This document shows, piece after piece, positions 43,660 to 52,581 of a stretch of 64,000 nucleotides of DNA. Each line of letters starts with the position of its first letter. The stretch's first letter is position 1. The translations under genes were made by a program, and so were the position numbers. The DNA comes from Caulobacter sp. (GTDB taxonomy: Bacteria; Pseudomonadota; Alphaproteobacteria; Caulobacterales; Caulobacteraceae). Where the stretch lies: the NCBI GenBank assembly GCA_019636175.1, contig JAHBYC010000010.1, forward strand, positions 19,737 through 83,736, in the 5' to 3' direction. The notes beneath the pieces were generated by a model, which saw only the letters and a program-made list of their open reading frames with translations, had not been told where the DNA came from and did no database searches.

Positions 43660-44531
43660 GCTTCATCCCCTGTCGTTTTCGCCAGGATAGCCGCCAGGCC
43701 CTCGCGAAAGGAAGGATAGATCGGCCGCCAGCCCAGTTCCGCCTTGGCCCGGGCGTTTGAGACCCGCTTGTTCTCCGCCCAGAAACGGCGGGCCGCCGGC
43801 GGCGTCGAGGCCTCGTCATAGGGCTGAAGCGGCGGCGGCGGCCGGCCCAGCAGCGCGGCGGCGTGCGCGTTGACGATGTGGCTGGGCGCCGGCTCGTCGT
43901 CGGTGATGTTGTAGACGCCCCCGGCCCGAGGGCGCCGGATTGATGCGGCCAGGGCGCCGGCGATGTCTTCGACATGGATGCGGCTGAACACCTGGCCCGG
44001 CTTGACGATGTTGCGGCGGGTCGCGTCTTCGATGCGATCCAGCGCGGATCGACCCGGACCATAGATTCCCGGCAACCGGAATATCTGCACCGTCAGGCCC
44101 ATGCCCTGGCCCACCTCCAGCCAGTCACGCTCGGCGGCCACCCGACGTCCGGCCTCGATGCTGCGCGCCGAAAGCGGAGAGCCCTCGAACACCCAGCGCC
44201 CCTCCCGGTCGCCGTAGACCCCGGTGGTCGACAGATAGCCGATCCAGTCGGGAAAGGCGCGGGCCTGGGCCAGGGCCGGGACCAGGGTGTTGAGTCCCGG
44301 GCAGCCGTCCGGCCCGGGCGGCGCGGTCACCAGGATCGCGGTCGCCTCCGCCAGGCTGGCGACCAGGGCGGCGCGATCGGAGGGGTCCACCGGCGTCACC
44401 CCGTCGGCCGAGATCTCCGCGGCGCGCTCCGTCGTGCGGGCGGTGGCGGCCACGGACCAGCCGGAGGCCAGCATGCGACGGGCGAGGGCCGCGCCGGTGA
44501 AGCCGTAGCCGAAGATGAAGAGCTGCTTCAT
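43656..44531 (-). CDS. NAD(P)-dependent epimerase/dehydratase-like SDR protein
   Basis: A 291-residue Rossmann-fold protein from ATG 44531 (MKQLFIFGYGFTGAALARRM). The nucleotide-binding motif is GYGFTGAALA, a degenerate GxGxxG. The family resembles YeeZ/NAD-dependent epimerases, with STTGVYGDREG and PGIYGPGRSALD as the extended-SDR Y-motif region. The 37 residues upstream in the open frame come from a repeat element and are not part of the gene. It is coupled to the patatin-like gene; the substrate is unknown. Confidence 0.82.
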   Translation of the reverse strand: MKQLFIFGYGFTGAALARRMLASGWSVAATARTTERAAEISADGVTPVDPSDRAALVASLAEATAILVTAPPGPDGCPGLNTLVPALAQARAFPDWIGYLSTTGVYGDREGRWVFEGSPLSARSIEAGRRVAAERDWLEVGQGMGLTVQIFRLPGIYGPGRSALDRIEDATRRNIVKPGQVFSRIHVEDIAGALAASIRRPRAGGVYNITDDEPAPSHIVNAHAAALLGRPPPPLQPYDEASTPPAARRFWAENKRVSNARAKAELGWRPIYPSFREGLAAILAKTTGDEA

Positions 44532-44550
44532 GTCCGGCGCCGGTTGTCGC

Positions 44551-44596
44551 TCCCTTCCCCCTGGAGGGGGGAAGGGCCGGGGATGGGGGTGGAGGC
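44551..44596 (+). repeat. Palindromic repeat, copy A
   Basis: CCCTTCCCCC-TGGA-GGGGGGAAGGG is a hairpin followed by CCGGGGATGGGGGTGG. An inverted near-identical copy lies at 44703-44748, and together they flank about 105 bases between the SDR gene and galU. Confidence 0.75.
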
Positions 44597-44702
44597 GGTC
44601 AGACCGGTCTGTCTGTGCACGGCGTCGATCACAGCCGGCCAAGCGTTTTGGGGTTGGCCTGTTGGTTTCCTGTCCATCCCGAACTCCGCGCTTGGCGCAA
44701 AG

Positions 44703-44748
44703 GCCGCCACCCCCATCCCTGACCCTTCCCCCTTCCAGGGGGAAGGGA
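44703..44748 (-). repeat. Palindromic repeat, copy B (inverted)
   Basis: Read on the minus strand this matches copy A at 44551-44596 with few differences (CCCTTCCCCCTGGAAGGGGG, then AAGGGTCAGGGATGGGGG). It ends 7 bases past the galU stop. The stem-loop could serve as galU terminator. Confidence 0.75.
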
Positions 44749-44754
44749 AAGGCT

Positions 44755-45627
44755 TCACTGTTTGAGCAGCGCTGTCACCGCCGCCCGCGCATCGTCGCCC
44801 AGCTCCGGATGCTGCAGGGCGTAGGCGACGTTGGCCCGCAGCAGGCCGATCTTGTCGCCGCAGTCGTAGGTCACGCCGTCGTATTTCAGGGCGTGGAAGG
44901 GCTCCAGCGCCATCAGCCGGGCCATGGCGTCGGTCAGCTGGATTTCGCCGCCGGCGCCTTTGCCCTGGTCGCCCAGCAGATTGAAGATTTCCGGCTGCAG
45001 GATGTAGCGGCCCGAGATGAACAGGTTCGAGGGCTCGGTTCCCTTCGGCGGCTTCTCGACCATCCCGGTCATGCGGTTGAGGCTGGGATGATCGCCGTCT
45101 AGGGCGACGATCCCGTATTTGTGGGCCTGACCCTCGGGCACGGGCTCGACGACCACGATGTTGCCGCCCACCTCCTTGTAGGCGTTGACCGCCTGGGCCA
45201 GGGCGGGCGGGTCGGCGTGCATCAGCATGTCGGGCAGCATCACCGCGAAGGGCTCGTCGCCAACGATGTCCCGGGCGCACCAGACGGCGTGCCCCAGGCC
45301 AAGCGGGGCCATCTGCCGCACGAAGCTCATCTCTCCGGGGCGCGGCAGGTCGGCGCGGACGGCCTCGAGGATGTCCAGCTTGCCCTTGGCTTCCAGCTGG
45401 TTCTCCAGCTCGGGATGGTGGTCGAAGTAGTCCTCGATGGCGCTCTTGCCGCGACCGGTGACGAACACGAAGTGCTCGATGCCAGCGGCCCGGCCCTCGG
45501 CGATGATGTAGCTGAGGATCGGGCGATCGACGATGTTCAGCATTTCCTTGGGCGTGGTCTTGGCGCCGGGCAGCACGCGCGTGCCCAGCCCGGCCACCGG
45601 AAGAACGGCTTTGCGGACAGGTTTCAT
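44755..45627 (-). CDS. galU: UTP-glucose-1-phosphate uridylyltransferase
   Basis: A 290-residue enzyme making UDP-glucose, the substrate for the ugd product encoded at 54953 and for surface glycans. The nucleotide-binding motif GLGTRVLPGAKTTPKEM and the core residues VVVEPVPEGQAHKYGIV and EKPPKGTEPSNLFISGRYI are typical of GalU. The start is ATG 45627; the longer open frame upstream is not conserved in character. Length matches the family (about 290-300). Confidence 0.95.
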   Translation of the reverse strand: MKPVRKAVLPVAGLGTRVLPGAKTTPKEMLNIVDRPILSYIIAEGRAAGIEHFVFVTGRGKSAIEDYFDHHPELENQLEAKGKLDILEAVRADLPRPGEMSFVRQMAPLGLGHAVWCARDIVGDEPFAVMLPDMLMHADPPALAQAVNAYKEVGGNIVVVEPVPEGQAHKYGIVALDGDHPSLNRMTGMVEKPPKGTEPSNLFISGRYILQPEIFNLLGDQGKGAGGEIQLTDAMARLMALEPFHALKYDGVTYDCGDKIGLLRANVAYALQHPELGDDARAAVTALLKQ

Positions 45628-45731
45628 GGGGCGAAGGGGTATCCGAAGGCGGGGGACAATTCCAGCAGGGGCGGAACGCCCCGGGCCGGGGAAGGTTGAG
45701 ACATCAGATCGCAACTCCCGGGAATATATCC

Positions 45732-45944
45732 ATGAGAAACCTTCTTCCAATGCTCATCGCGGCCGGGACCACCCTGGCTATCACCACGCTGTTCCGTCGG
45801 TCCATCGACGAGGCGGTCGCGGAACCTGAGCCGGTTCGGCCCCAGGCGACCATTCCGCCGCCGATGGCCAATACAATGCCGCTGCCCTCGGCCAGCGACA
45901 GCCTTGCCGCGGCGAACCGCGCCGGTCCGTCCGGCGTCAACTAG
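45732..45944 (+). CDS. Small single-membrane-helix protein
   Basis: A 70-residue protein from ATG 45732 with a hydrophobic start (MRNLLPMLIAAGTTLAITTLF) and a Pro/Glu/Ala-rich remainder (ATIPPPMANTMPLPS). It is probably membrane-anchored. The coding character is modest, but it sits tightly between divergent galU and convergent glmS, and the region otherwise has no explanation. No family recognised. Confidence 0.5.
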   Translation: MRNLLPMLIAAGTTLAITTLFRRSIDEAVAEPEPVRPQATIPPPMANTMPLPSASDSLAAANRAGPSGVN

Positions 45945-45965
45945 ACGGCGAGGCGGGGGCCGCCC

Positions 45966-47783
45966 CTATTCGACCGTGACGGACTTGGCGAGATTGCGCG
46001 GCTGGTCGACGTCCGCCCCCTTCTGCACGGCCACATGATAGGCCAGCAGCTGGATCGGGGCTGCGAACACCAGGGCGGCGATCAGCGGATCGCAGGCCGG
46101 GGCGATAATGACGTCCGCGCCGGCCGGGGCGTGATGGGCGCCAGTCTCGTCGGTGATCAGCACCACCTTGCCGCCCCGGGCCACCACCTCGCTCATGTTT
46201 GACACCGTCTTCTCGAACAGCGCGTCGGACGGGGCGATGATGATGATCGGGGTCTCTTCGTCGACCAGGGCGATGGGGCCGTGCTTGAGTTCGCCGGCGG
46301 CATAACCTTCGGCGTGAATGTAGCTGATCTCCTTCAGCTTCAGGGCGCCCTCATAGGCCAGCGGGGCCATCGGGCCGCGTCCCAGATAGAGGACATCGCG
46401 GGCGCGGGCGATCTTGGGAGCCAGGGCGGTGACGGCGGCTTCCACGTCCAGGGATTCGCCGATCAGTCGCGGCGCCTCCAGCAGCACGCGCGCGAGCCGG
46501 CGTTCCTCGGCTTCGTCGATCCGGCCCCGGGCGGCGGCGGCGGCCACGGCCAGGGCGGTGAGGGCGGTCACCTGGCTGGTGAAGGCCTTGGTCGAGGCGA
46601 CCCCGATCTCGGGACCGGCATGGGTCGGCCACATGATTCCGGCCTCGCGGGCCATGGTGCTTTCATGGGCGTTGACGATGGCGGCGGTCTTCAGCCCCTT
46701 GGCCTGACACCAGCGCAGGGCGGCCAGGGTGTCCGCCGTCTCGCCGGACTGACTGACCGCGATGGCCAGGGTTCCCGGCGTGACGGCCGGCTCGCGATAG
46801 CGGAACTCCGAGGCGATCTCGACGTCGCAGGGCAGCCCGGCCAGGCGCTCGAAGAGATAGCGGGCGATGGAGGCGGCGTAGAAGGCGGTGCCGCAGGCGA
46901 TGATCTGCAGCCGCTCGACCCTGGCGAAGTCGACGTCGCCCGGCGCGTGCAGCCGGCCTTTCACCGGATCGAGATAGGCGGTCAGGGTGTGCTGGCAGGC
47001 GTCGGGCTGCTCGTAGATCTCCTTGACCATGAAGTGGCGGTGATTGCCCTTCTCGACCAGGGCGGCGGCGGCGGCGACCACCTTGACCGGTCGGGTGACC
47101 GGGCGGCCCTCCTCGTCGAAGATCCGGGCGCTGGTGTCGTCGATGGCGACGTAGTCGCCTTCCTCCAGATATACCACGCGGTTGGTGAAGGGGCCGATGG
47201 CGAGGGCGTCGCTGCCCAGGAACATCTCGCCGAGGCCTTCGCCGACGACCAGCGGGCTGCCCCGCCGGGCGCCCAGCACCAGCCGGTCATGACCCTCGAT
47301 CAGCACGGCCAGGGCAAAGGCTCCGGTCAGGCGGTCAAGGGTGGTCTTGAAGGCGTCGAGCGGCGCGTCGCCGGCGTCGAGCCTGGAATCGATCAGTTGG
47401 GCGATGACCTCGGTGTCGGTTTCGCTCTCGAACTTGCGGCCGGCGGCCTGCAGGTCCGCCTTTAGCTCGGCGAAATTCTCGATGATGCCGTTGTGGACCA
47501 GGGTCACCCGGCCGGCCTGATGGGGGTGGGCGTTGGGCACCGAGGGGACGCCGTGCGTGGCCCAGCGGGTGTGGCCGATGCCGACCGTGGCGGTCAGCGG
47601 GGTGTCCGACAGCACCTCCTCGAGGGCCCTGATCTTGCCCTTGGCCCGGCGACGCTCGACCTTGCCGTCGACGACCCCGGCGATCCCGGCCGAGTCATAG
47701 CCCCGGTATTCGAGCCGGCGCAGGCTCTCGATCAGCCGCTCGGATACGGACGTCTTGCCGACGATTGCGATGATGCCGCACAT
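45966..47783 (-). CDS. glmS: Glutamine-fructose-6-phosphate aminotransferase
   Basis: A 605-residue enzyme that makes glucosamine-6-phosphate, the first step of UDP-GlcNAc synthesis. The N-terminal glutaminase domain begins MCGIIAIVG with catalytic Cys2 and contains HTRWATHG; two SIS sugar-isomerase domains follow (ACGTAFYAA, SQSGETADT, LGRGPMAPLAYEGALKLKE). It ends DQPRNLAKSVTVE as usual. It is divergent from glmM, the third step of the same pathway, with a 212-base intergenic region that holds a small CCCCAG/CTGGGG hairpin near 47852-47870. Confidence 0.97.
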   Translation of the reverse strand: MCGIIAIVGKTSVSERLIESLRRLEYRGYDSAGIAGVVDGKVERRRAKGKIRALEEVLSDTPLTATVGIGHTRWATHGVPSVPNAHPHQAGRVTLVHNGIIENFAELKADLQAAGRKFESETDTEVIAQLIDSRLDAGDAPLDAFKTTLDRLTGAFALAVLIEGHDRLVLGARRGSPLVVGEGLGEMFLGSDALAIGPFTNRVVYLEEGDYVAIDDTSARIFDEEGRPVTRPVKVVAAAAALVEKGNHRHFMVKEIYEQPDACQHTLTAYLDPVKGRLHAPGDVDFARVERLQIIACGTAFYAASIARYLFERLAGLPCDVEIASEFRYREPAVTPGTLAIAVSQSGETADTLAALRWCQAKGLKTAAIVNAHESTMAREAGIMWPTHAGPEIGVASTKAFTSQVTALTALAVAAAAARGRIDEAEERRLARVLLEAPRLIGESLDVEAAVTALAPKIARARDVLYLGRGPMAPLAYEGALKLKEISYIHAEGYAAGELKHGPIALVDEETPIIIIAPSDALFEKTVSNMSEVVARGGKVVLITDETGAHHAPAGADVIIAPACDPLIAALVFAAPIQLLAYHVAVQKGADVDQPRNLAKSVTVE

Positions 47784-47995
47784 ACCTGTTCAACGTCTCC
47801 GTTCGGGGCCGGCGCGCGTCGTCACGCCAGCTTCGCGAGGCGGGATTAGCACCCCAGGCCATTGCTGGGGCATGAAAATGCGTTGCAGACTGTTGCTTGG
47901 CCCTGGCGAACTGACCGAAACACCCTGTCGCAATTGTTTGATGGCCAATACCGCGCTCCGGCGCCAAACCATGCCGCCCGACCCAAGAGGACCCC

Positions 47996-49351
47996 ATGGC
48001 GAAACGCTCCTACTTCGGCACTGACGGCATTCGCGGCCGCGCCAACAGCCATCCGATGACGGCCGAGGTCGCCCTGCGCGTGGGGCTGGCGGCCGGCAAG
48101 CTGTTCCGCACCGAGGACGAGCGGCGCCATCTGGTGGTCATCGGCAAGGACACCCGCCTGTCCGGCTACATGATCGAGCCGGCCCTGGTGGCCGGCTTCA
48201 CCAGCATGGGAATGGACGTCCGCCTGTTCGGGCCGCTGCCGACGCCGGGCGTGGCGATGATGACCCGTTCGATGCGCGCCGACCTCGGGGTGATGATCAG
48301 CGCCTCCCACAACGCCTTCCACGACAACGGCATCAAGCTGTTCGGGCCGGACGGCTACAAGCTGAGCGACGCCCGCGAGGCCGAGATCGAGGCCCATATG
48401 GACGAGGGCCTGCAGGAGGGCCTGGTCGGCCCCACCGAACTGGGCCGGGTCCGCCGCGTCGATGACGCCCAGGCCCGCTACGTCGAGATCGCCAAGGCCA
48501 CCTTCCCCAAGAGCCTGCGGCTGTCGGGCCTGAGGATCGTCGTCGATTGCGCCAACGGCGCCGCCTACAAGGTTGCCCCCGCGGTCCTGTTCGAGCTGGG
48601 CGCGGAGGTGATCGAGCTGGGCGTCGAGCCCAACGGCTTCAACATCAACGAGCTGTGCGGCTCGACCCATCCCGAAACCATGAGCGCCGCGGTGAAGGAA
48701 TACCGCGCCGACATCGGCATCGCTCTCGACGGCGACGCGGATCGGGTGACCATCTGCGACGAGAGCGGCCAGGTGGTCGACGGCGACCAGATCATGGCCA
48801 TCGTCGCCGGCGCCTGGGCGGCGGAACAGCGGCTGACCGGCGGCGGCATCGTCGCCACGGTGATGTCCAACCTGGGGCTCGAGCGGTTCATGGCCGGCAA
48901 GGGTCTGAAGCTTGAGCGCACCGGCGTGGGCGATCGCTACGTCATGGAGCGGATGCGATCGGGCGGCTTCAACCTGGGCGGCGAGCAATCGGGACATGTC
49001 ATCCTCTCTGACTTCTCGACCACGGGCGATGGTCTGATTGCCGCCCTGCAGGTGCTGGCGGTGATGGTCCAGTCGGGCCAGCCGATGAGCTCGCTCGCCC
49101 GCCAGTTCGAGCCGGTGCCGCAGCTGCTGCAGAACGTGCGCTTCACCAGGGGCGCCGATCCGCTGAAAAGCGAAATGGTTCAGTCCGCCATCAAGTCGGC
49201 CGAGGTCCGGCTCAACGGGGCCGGCCGGGTCCTGGTCCGGGCCTCGGGCACCGAGCCGCTGATCCGGGTGATGGCCGAGGGCGACGACGAAGCCCTGGTG
49301 AAGGAACTGGTCGGGGAAATCTGCGGCGCGGTGAAGAGCGCCGCCGCCTGA
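47996..49351 (+). CDS. glmM: Phosphoglucosamine mutase
   Basis: A 451-residue enzyme that converts glucosamine-6-phosphate to glucosamine-1-phosphate. It starts [17 protein letters not shown], has the phosphoserine loop ISASHNAF with Ser104, the metal site DGDADRV and the sugar-binding GGEQSGHVI. Length is typical (about 450). Paired with glmS on the opposite strand, it supplies peptidoglycan and LPS amino sugars. Confidence 0.97.
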   Translation: MAKRSYFGTDGIRGRANSHPMTAEVALRVGLAAGKLFRTEDERRHLVVIGKDTRLSGYMIEPALVAGFTSMGMDVRLFGPLPTPGVAMMTRSMRADLGVMISASHNAFHDNGIKLFGPDGYKLSDAREAEIEAHMDEGLQEGLVGPTELGRVRRVDDAQARYVEIAKATFPKSLRLSGLRIVVDCANGAAYKVAPAVLFELGAEVIELGVEPNGFNINELCGSTHPETMSAAVKEYRADIGIALDGDADRVTICDESGQVVDGDQIMAIVAGAWAAEQRLTGGGIVATVMSNLGLERFMAGKGLKLERTGVGDRYVMERMRSGGFNLGGEQSGHVILSDFSTTGDGLIAALQVLAVMVQSGQPMSSLARQFEPVPQLLQNVRFTRGADPLKSEMVQSAIKSAEVRLNGAGRVLVRASGTEPLIRVMAEGDDEALVKELVGEICGAVKSAAA

Positions 49352-49358
49352 CGCCGGC

Positions 49359-49730
49359 CTAATCCTGATCCTGGGCGTCCTCCGCCTCCATCGGCGTCTG
49401 CTGATGGAAGGCCAGTTTCCAGTCCCCGCCTCGCCGGACGTAGCCGCTGCTGACCAGGGCGCGGTATGGCTCTCCCTCCCGGCGCGCCGACGCCTCGTAG
49501 GTGACGATGACCGCCTCGTCCGATAACTGGATCTCGCCGACCGGCCGGACCTCCAGATCGGTCCAGCGGGCGGCGCCCGAAGTGCTTCTGGCGACCGCCT
49601 CACGATCCTTGACGCCCGCCATGCCGGTAAAGGCCAACAGGCAATGATCGGCGACATGTCGCCGGAAGAAGTTTTCGTCGCCCTCCCAGAAGCCGCGTTC
49701 GAGGTCCATCAGCCGATCCTGCTCTGACAT
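49359..49730 (-). CDS. SnoaL-like (NTF2-fold, DUF4440 type) protein
   Basis: A 123-residue protein with the alternating helix-sheet character of NTF2-like domains: MSEQDRLMDLERGFWEGDENF, VARSTSGAARWTDLEVR, AVIVTYEASARREGE and VSSGYVRRGGDWKLAFHQQT. DUF4440/SnoaL-like proteins bind small ligands or act as cyclase-like enzymes; no catalytic residue can be assigned. It converges on glmM with a gap of seven bases. An ATG at 49730 with a GGGAGAC run just upstream supports the start. Confidence 0.75.
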   Translation of the reverse strand: MSEQDRLMDLERGFWEGDENFFRRHVADHCLLAFTGMAGVKDREAVARSTSGAARWTDLEVRPVGEIQLSDEAVIVTYEASARREGEPYRALVSSGYVRRGGDWKLAFHQQTPMEAEDAQDQD

Positions 49731-49789
49731 GGTCGTCTCCCTTCATAAGGGATGACGTCCGGACCGCCCGTCGGTTCCGGGCCGGCGGC

Positions 49790-50794
49790 TCAGGCCCGTA
49801 GCGCCAGCAGGGCGAAGCTGGCCAGCCAGTGCTCTCCCATGTAGTCGCCGGCGACATGCTCCAGGCTGGCGGCGAGGTGGGCTTCGGCCGCCTCCCGGGC
49901 CGGACCCGCCGCCGGATGGCCGGCGGGCAGGGCGGCGGCGATCGACCGCCAGCACCAGGCCCGCGACAGGTTCAGGCCGTCGAGATGGGCGATCTTGCCA
50001 TCGCTGCGGTCGCTGACCGTGGCTGGGGTGAACAGGGTCGCCGGCTGGCGCAGGGCGGCGCGGGGCAGGAAGCGGTCGAACCATCCGGGAAAGTCGGCCG
50101 CCGGCGTCACCCGCCGCATGGCCTCCGCCTCCATCAGGGCGGGGGAGAGAAAGTCTTCCCCCGACGGCTCCCAGGCCTGGCAGTCGGCGTCATCGCCGTA
50201 CCAGCGCAGGGCGGTCTCGCGCAGCAGGTCGGCCAGACCGGCGTCGCCCGCTTCCTCGGCATAGTCCATGGCCAGGGCGACGGCGAAGGCGGTGCTGGGA
50301 TGGGCCCCGCCGCGGACAGGGTAGGTCGCCAGCGGCAGATAGGCGTGGAACCGCTCGACGAAGCCTTCGGCCAGCGGCGCCAGATAGGCGGACCAGTCGT
50401 CGTCGTGACGCAGCAACTCGGCCTGCAGCATCAGCAGCCAGGCCCAGCCATAGGGGCGCTCGAACCCCCGCGAGCCCGGCCGGTCGAGATAGGTCCGCTC
50501 CACCGCGACCTTGGCGGGGGTGAAGCTGTCATCGAACAGGGCGCGGATGGCGGCCGCGCCCTCCATGTCGGGAAACGTCCGCAGCAGGGTGGCCAGCGTC
50601 CAGTAGCCGTGGACGCATGAGTGCCAGTCGTAGCTGCCGAAGAAGATCGGGTGAAAGGTCTGGTGCGGCGCGACGTCGGCGGCGCTCATGAACACATGGT
50701 CGGCCTTGTGCGGCCAGGGTTGGGCGACATGGCCCAGGGCGATGGCGGCGAAGCGCTCGGCGACCTGCCGGGTCAGCTCAGTAGACGAAGACAT
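49790..50794 (-). CDS. DUF2891 family protein
   Basis: A 334-residue soluble helical protein. The segments HPIFFGSYDWHSCVHGYW, RPYGWAWLLMLQAELLRH, YPVRGGAHPSTAFAVALA and GLNLSRAWCWRSIA are characteristic of DUF2891, whose alpha/alpha-barrel-like pattern recalls glycoside or peptide processing enzymes. Its start overlaps the DUF979 gene by 17 bases, so the three genes DUF969-DUF979-DUF2891 form one operon. No signal peptide is seen. Function is unknown. Confidence 0.85.
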   Translation of the reverse strand: MSSSTELTRQVAERFAAIALGHVAQPWPHKADHVFMSAADVAPHQTFHPIFFGSYDWHSCVHGYWTLATLLRTFPDMEGAAAIRALFDDSFTPAKVAVERTYLDRPGSRGFERPYGWAWLLMLQAELLRHDDDWSAYLAPLAEGFVERFHAYLPLATYPVRGGAHPSTAFAVALAMDYAEEAGDAGLADLLRETALRWYGDDADCQAWEPSGEDFLSPALMEAEAMRRVTPAADFPGWFDRFLPRAALRQPATLFTPATVSDRSDGKIAHLDGLNLSRAWCWRSIAAALPAGHPAAGPAREAAEAHLAASLEHVAGDYMGEHWLASFALLALRA

Positions 50795-51746
50795 ACATCA
50801 GAACCGTGTTGCCGGTGAGCAGGAGGAGGGCGGTAGGGATCTGGGCCTTGATGACGCCGTAGCGGTCCTTCAGCTCCAGCAGCACCGCCGGCACCAGATT
50901 GAAGTTGGCGGCCATCGGGGTCATCAGGGTTCCGCAGAAGCCCGACAGCATGCCGATGGCGGCCATGATGGCCGGATCGCCGCCGTACTTGCCGACGATC
51001 AGCGGCAGGCCGATGCCGGCGGTCATCACCGGGAAGGCGGCGAAGGCGTTGCCCATGATCACCGTAAACACCGCCATGCCGACGGTATAGGCGATCACCG
51101 CCACCAGCGGGCCGCCGCCGGAAATGCCGCTGCCGGCCAGCTGGCCGATGATCTGGCCGACCCCGGCGGCGGCGAACACCGCCCCCAGCGCCGCCAGGGT
51201 CTGGGGCAGCAGGGCGGCCCAGCCGACGGCGTCCAGCAGCCGGCGGCCTTCCTGCAGTGGAACCACAGGCCTTGGGCGGATCATGATCATGGCCAGCGTC
51301 AGCCCGACGAGGATGCCCAGCACCAGGGACACCAGCGTCGCCTGTTTGGGATCGACGATGGGATGGCCGTTCACCGTCAGGGGCTCGAACAGAACCGTCC
51401 CCTTGAACAGGAACGTGCCGCTGAGCGTCACCAGCGGGATGACCAGCGCCGGGATGAACAACTTTGCCCCGTATCTGGCCGAACCCTCGCGGCGTTGTTC
51501 GGGCGTTGTCGTCGCCGGGCGACCGTGACCCATGCCGCCCAGCCCGGCCAGCAGCGCCAGGGCGATGACGATCAGACCGTTGATCAGGTCGCCGAGGTAG
51601 GAGCCCAGCAGGAAGCTGACAGACAGCAGACCCCAGAACAGGCCGTTGCCCAGCCGCTTGGGGTTTTCGCGGTCGGCGCCGCTGAGCAGGGCCATGGCGG
51701 CGAAGAAGGCGCCGCCGATCAGGTAGAGAATATCCAGACCGATCAT
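50778..51746 (-). CDS. DUF979 membrane protein (putative permease subunit)
   Basis: A 322-residue polytopic protein with about nine hydrophobic segments (for example LDILYLIGGAFFAAMALLS and GLIVIALALLAGLGG). The family DUF979 nearly always accompanies DUF969, and together they resemble split ion/peptide-type transporters. ATG 51746 overlaps the stop of the DUF969 gene, so they are coupled and probably form a complex. In Gram-positive genomes the pair stands next to pyroglutamyl-peptidase, which suggests pyroglutamate or peptide handling; here DUF2891 is the third gene. Confidence 0.87.
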   Translation of the reverse strand: MIGLDILYLIGGAFFAAMALLSGADRENPKRLGNGLFWGLLSVSFLLGSYLGDLINGLIVIALALLAGLGGMGHGRPATTTPEQRREGSARYGAKLFIPALVIPLVTLSGTFLFKGTVLFEPLTVNGHPIVDPKQATLVSLVLGILVGLTLAMIMIRPRPVVPLQEGRRLLDAVGWAALLPQTLAALGAVFAAAGVGQIIGQLAGSGISGGGPLVAVIAYTVGMAVFTVIMGNAFAAFPVMTAGIGLPLIVGKYGGDPAIMAAIGMLSGFCGTLMTPMAANFNLVPAVLLELKDRYGVIKAQIPTALLLLTGNTVLMYVFVY

Positions 51747-52483
51747 GCCTCGGCCTCCGGCGTCGGGGCGGCGGGCGCGGAGCCAGGAGCCGGAGCCTCA
51801 CGGGCAATGACGGCGTCCAGCCGCCACAGCCGCACCCCGTGAATGATCAAGGCCAGGATGGCGGTCGGTATGGCCCAGACCGAGAGATGGAAGGGCTCGA
51901 CGATGATGCCGTTGGTCTCGAGAAAGCCCTTGATCAACAGGATGGAGGCGATGGCGATGAAGATATCCTCGCCGAAGAACAGGCCGATGTTGTCGGTCGC
52001 GGCCGACTGGGCCTTGATCTTCTCGCGGGTCTTCTCGCTGAGGTCGCCGTGGCGGGCCTCGGCGGCGCCCTCGGCCATCGGGGCGATCAGCGGTCGGACC
52101 ATCTGCGGATGGCCGCCCAGGGAGGTGAGCCCAACGGCGGCCGTGCCCTGTCGCACGACGAGATAGAGCAACAGCAGCCGTCCGGTTGTCGCGCCCTTGA
52201 CCCGGGCGATCAGATCGCGGGCCTTTTCCTGCAGGCCGGCCCGTTCCAACAGGCCGATGACCGGCAGGATCATCCAGGTCAGGGTGATGTAGCGGTTGTC
52301 GTTGAAGGCCTTGCCGAAGGTCTCGATGGTGCCGGTCACCGCATGCAGGCCGTCGACGCCCGTGGACAGGGCCGCCGCGATCCCGGTGACCAGGGCGGCG
52401 GCGACCACCACCAGCAGCGGATTGAACCGGGCGATGAAGCCGGCGACGACGACGGCGATCCCCAGCAGCGGCCACAGACTCAT
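51743..52483 (-). CDS. DUF969 membrane protein (putative permease subunit)
   Basis: A 246-residue protein with several hydrophobic segments (PLLGIAVVVAGFIARFNPLLV, TLTWMILPVIGLLE) and conserved TSLGGHPQMVRPLIAPMAEG and GLFFGEDIFIA, typical of DUF969. I chose ATG 52483 because a GGGGGAG site lies about 7 bases before it; a GTG two codons earlier is possible. The open frame continues far upstream only as a shadow. The C-terminal tail is Pro/Ala/Glu-rich. First gene of the DUF969-DUF979-DUF2891 operon. Confidence 0.85.
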   Translation of the reverse strand: MSLWPLLGIAVVVAGFIARFNPLLVVVAAALVTGIAAALSTGVDGLHAVTGTIETFGKAFNDNRYITLTWMILPVIGLLERAGLQEKARDLIARVKGATTGRLLLLYLVVRQGTAAVGLTSLGGHPQMVRPLIAPMAEGAAEARHGDLSEKTREKIKAQSAATDNIGLFFGEDIFIAIASILLIKGFLETNGIIVEPFHLSVWAIPTAILALIIHGVRLWRLDAVIAREAPAPGSAPAAPTPEAEA

Positions 52484-52581
52484 CTTCACACTCCCCCGAT
52501 GACGCCGGCGGCAGGATCGGGGAACTCGCGGCCCGCGTCCATGCCCTGTCTCAATGGGGTCTGTCTCGGCGGGGGCCTGCC

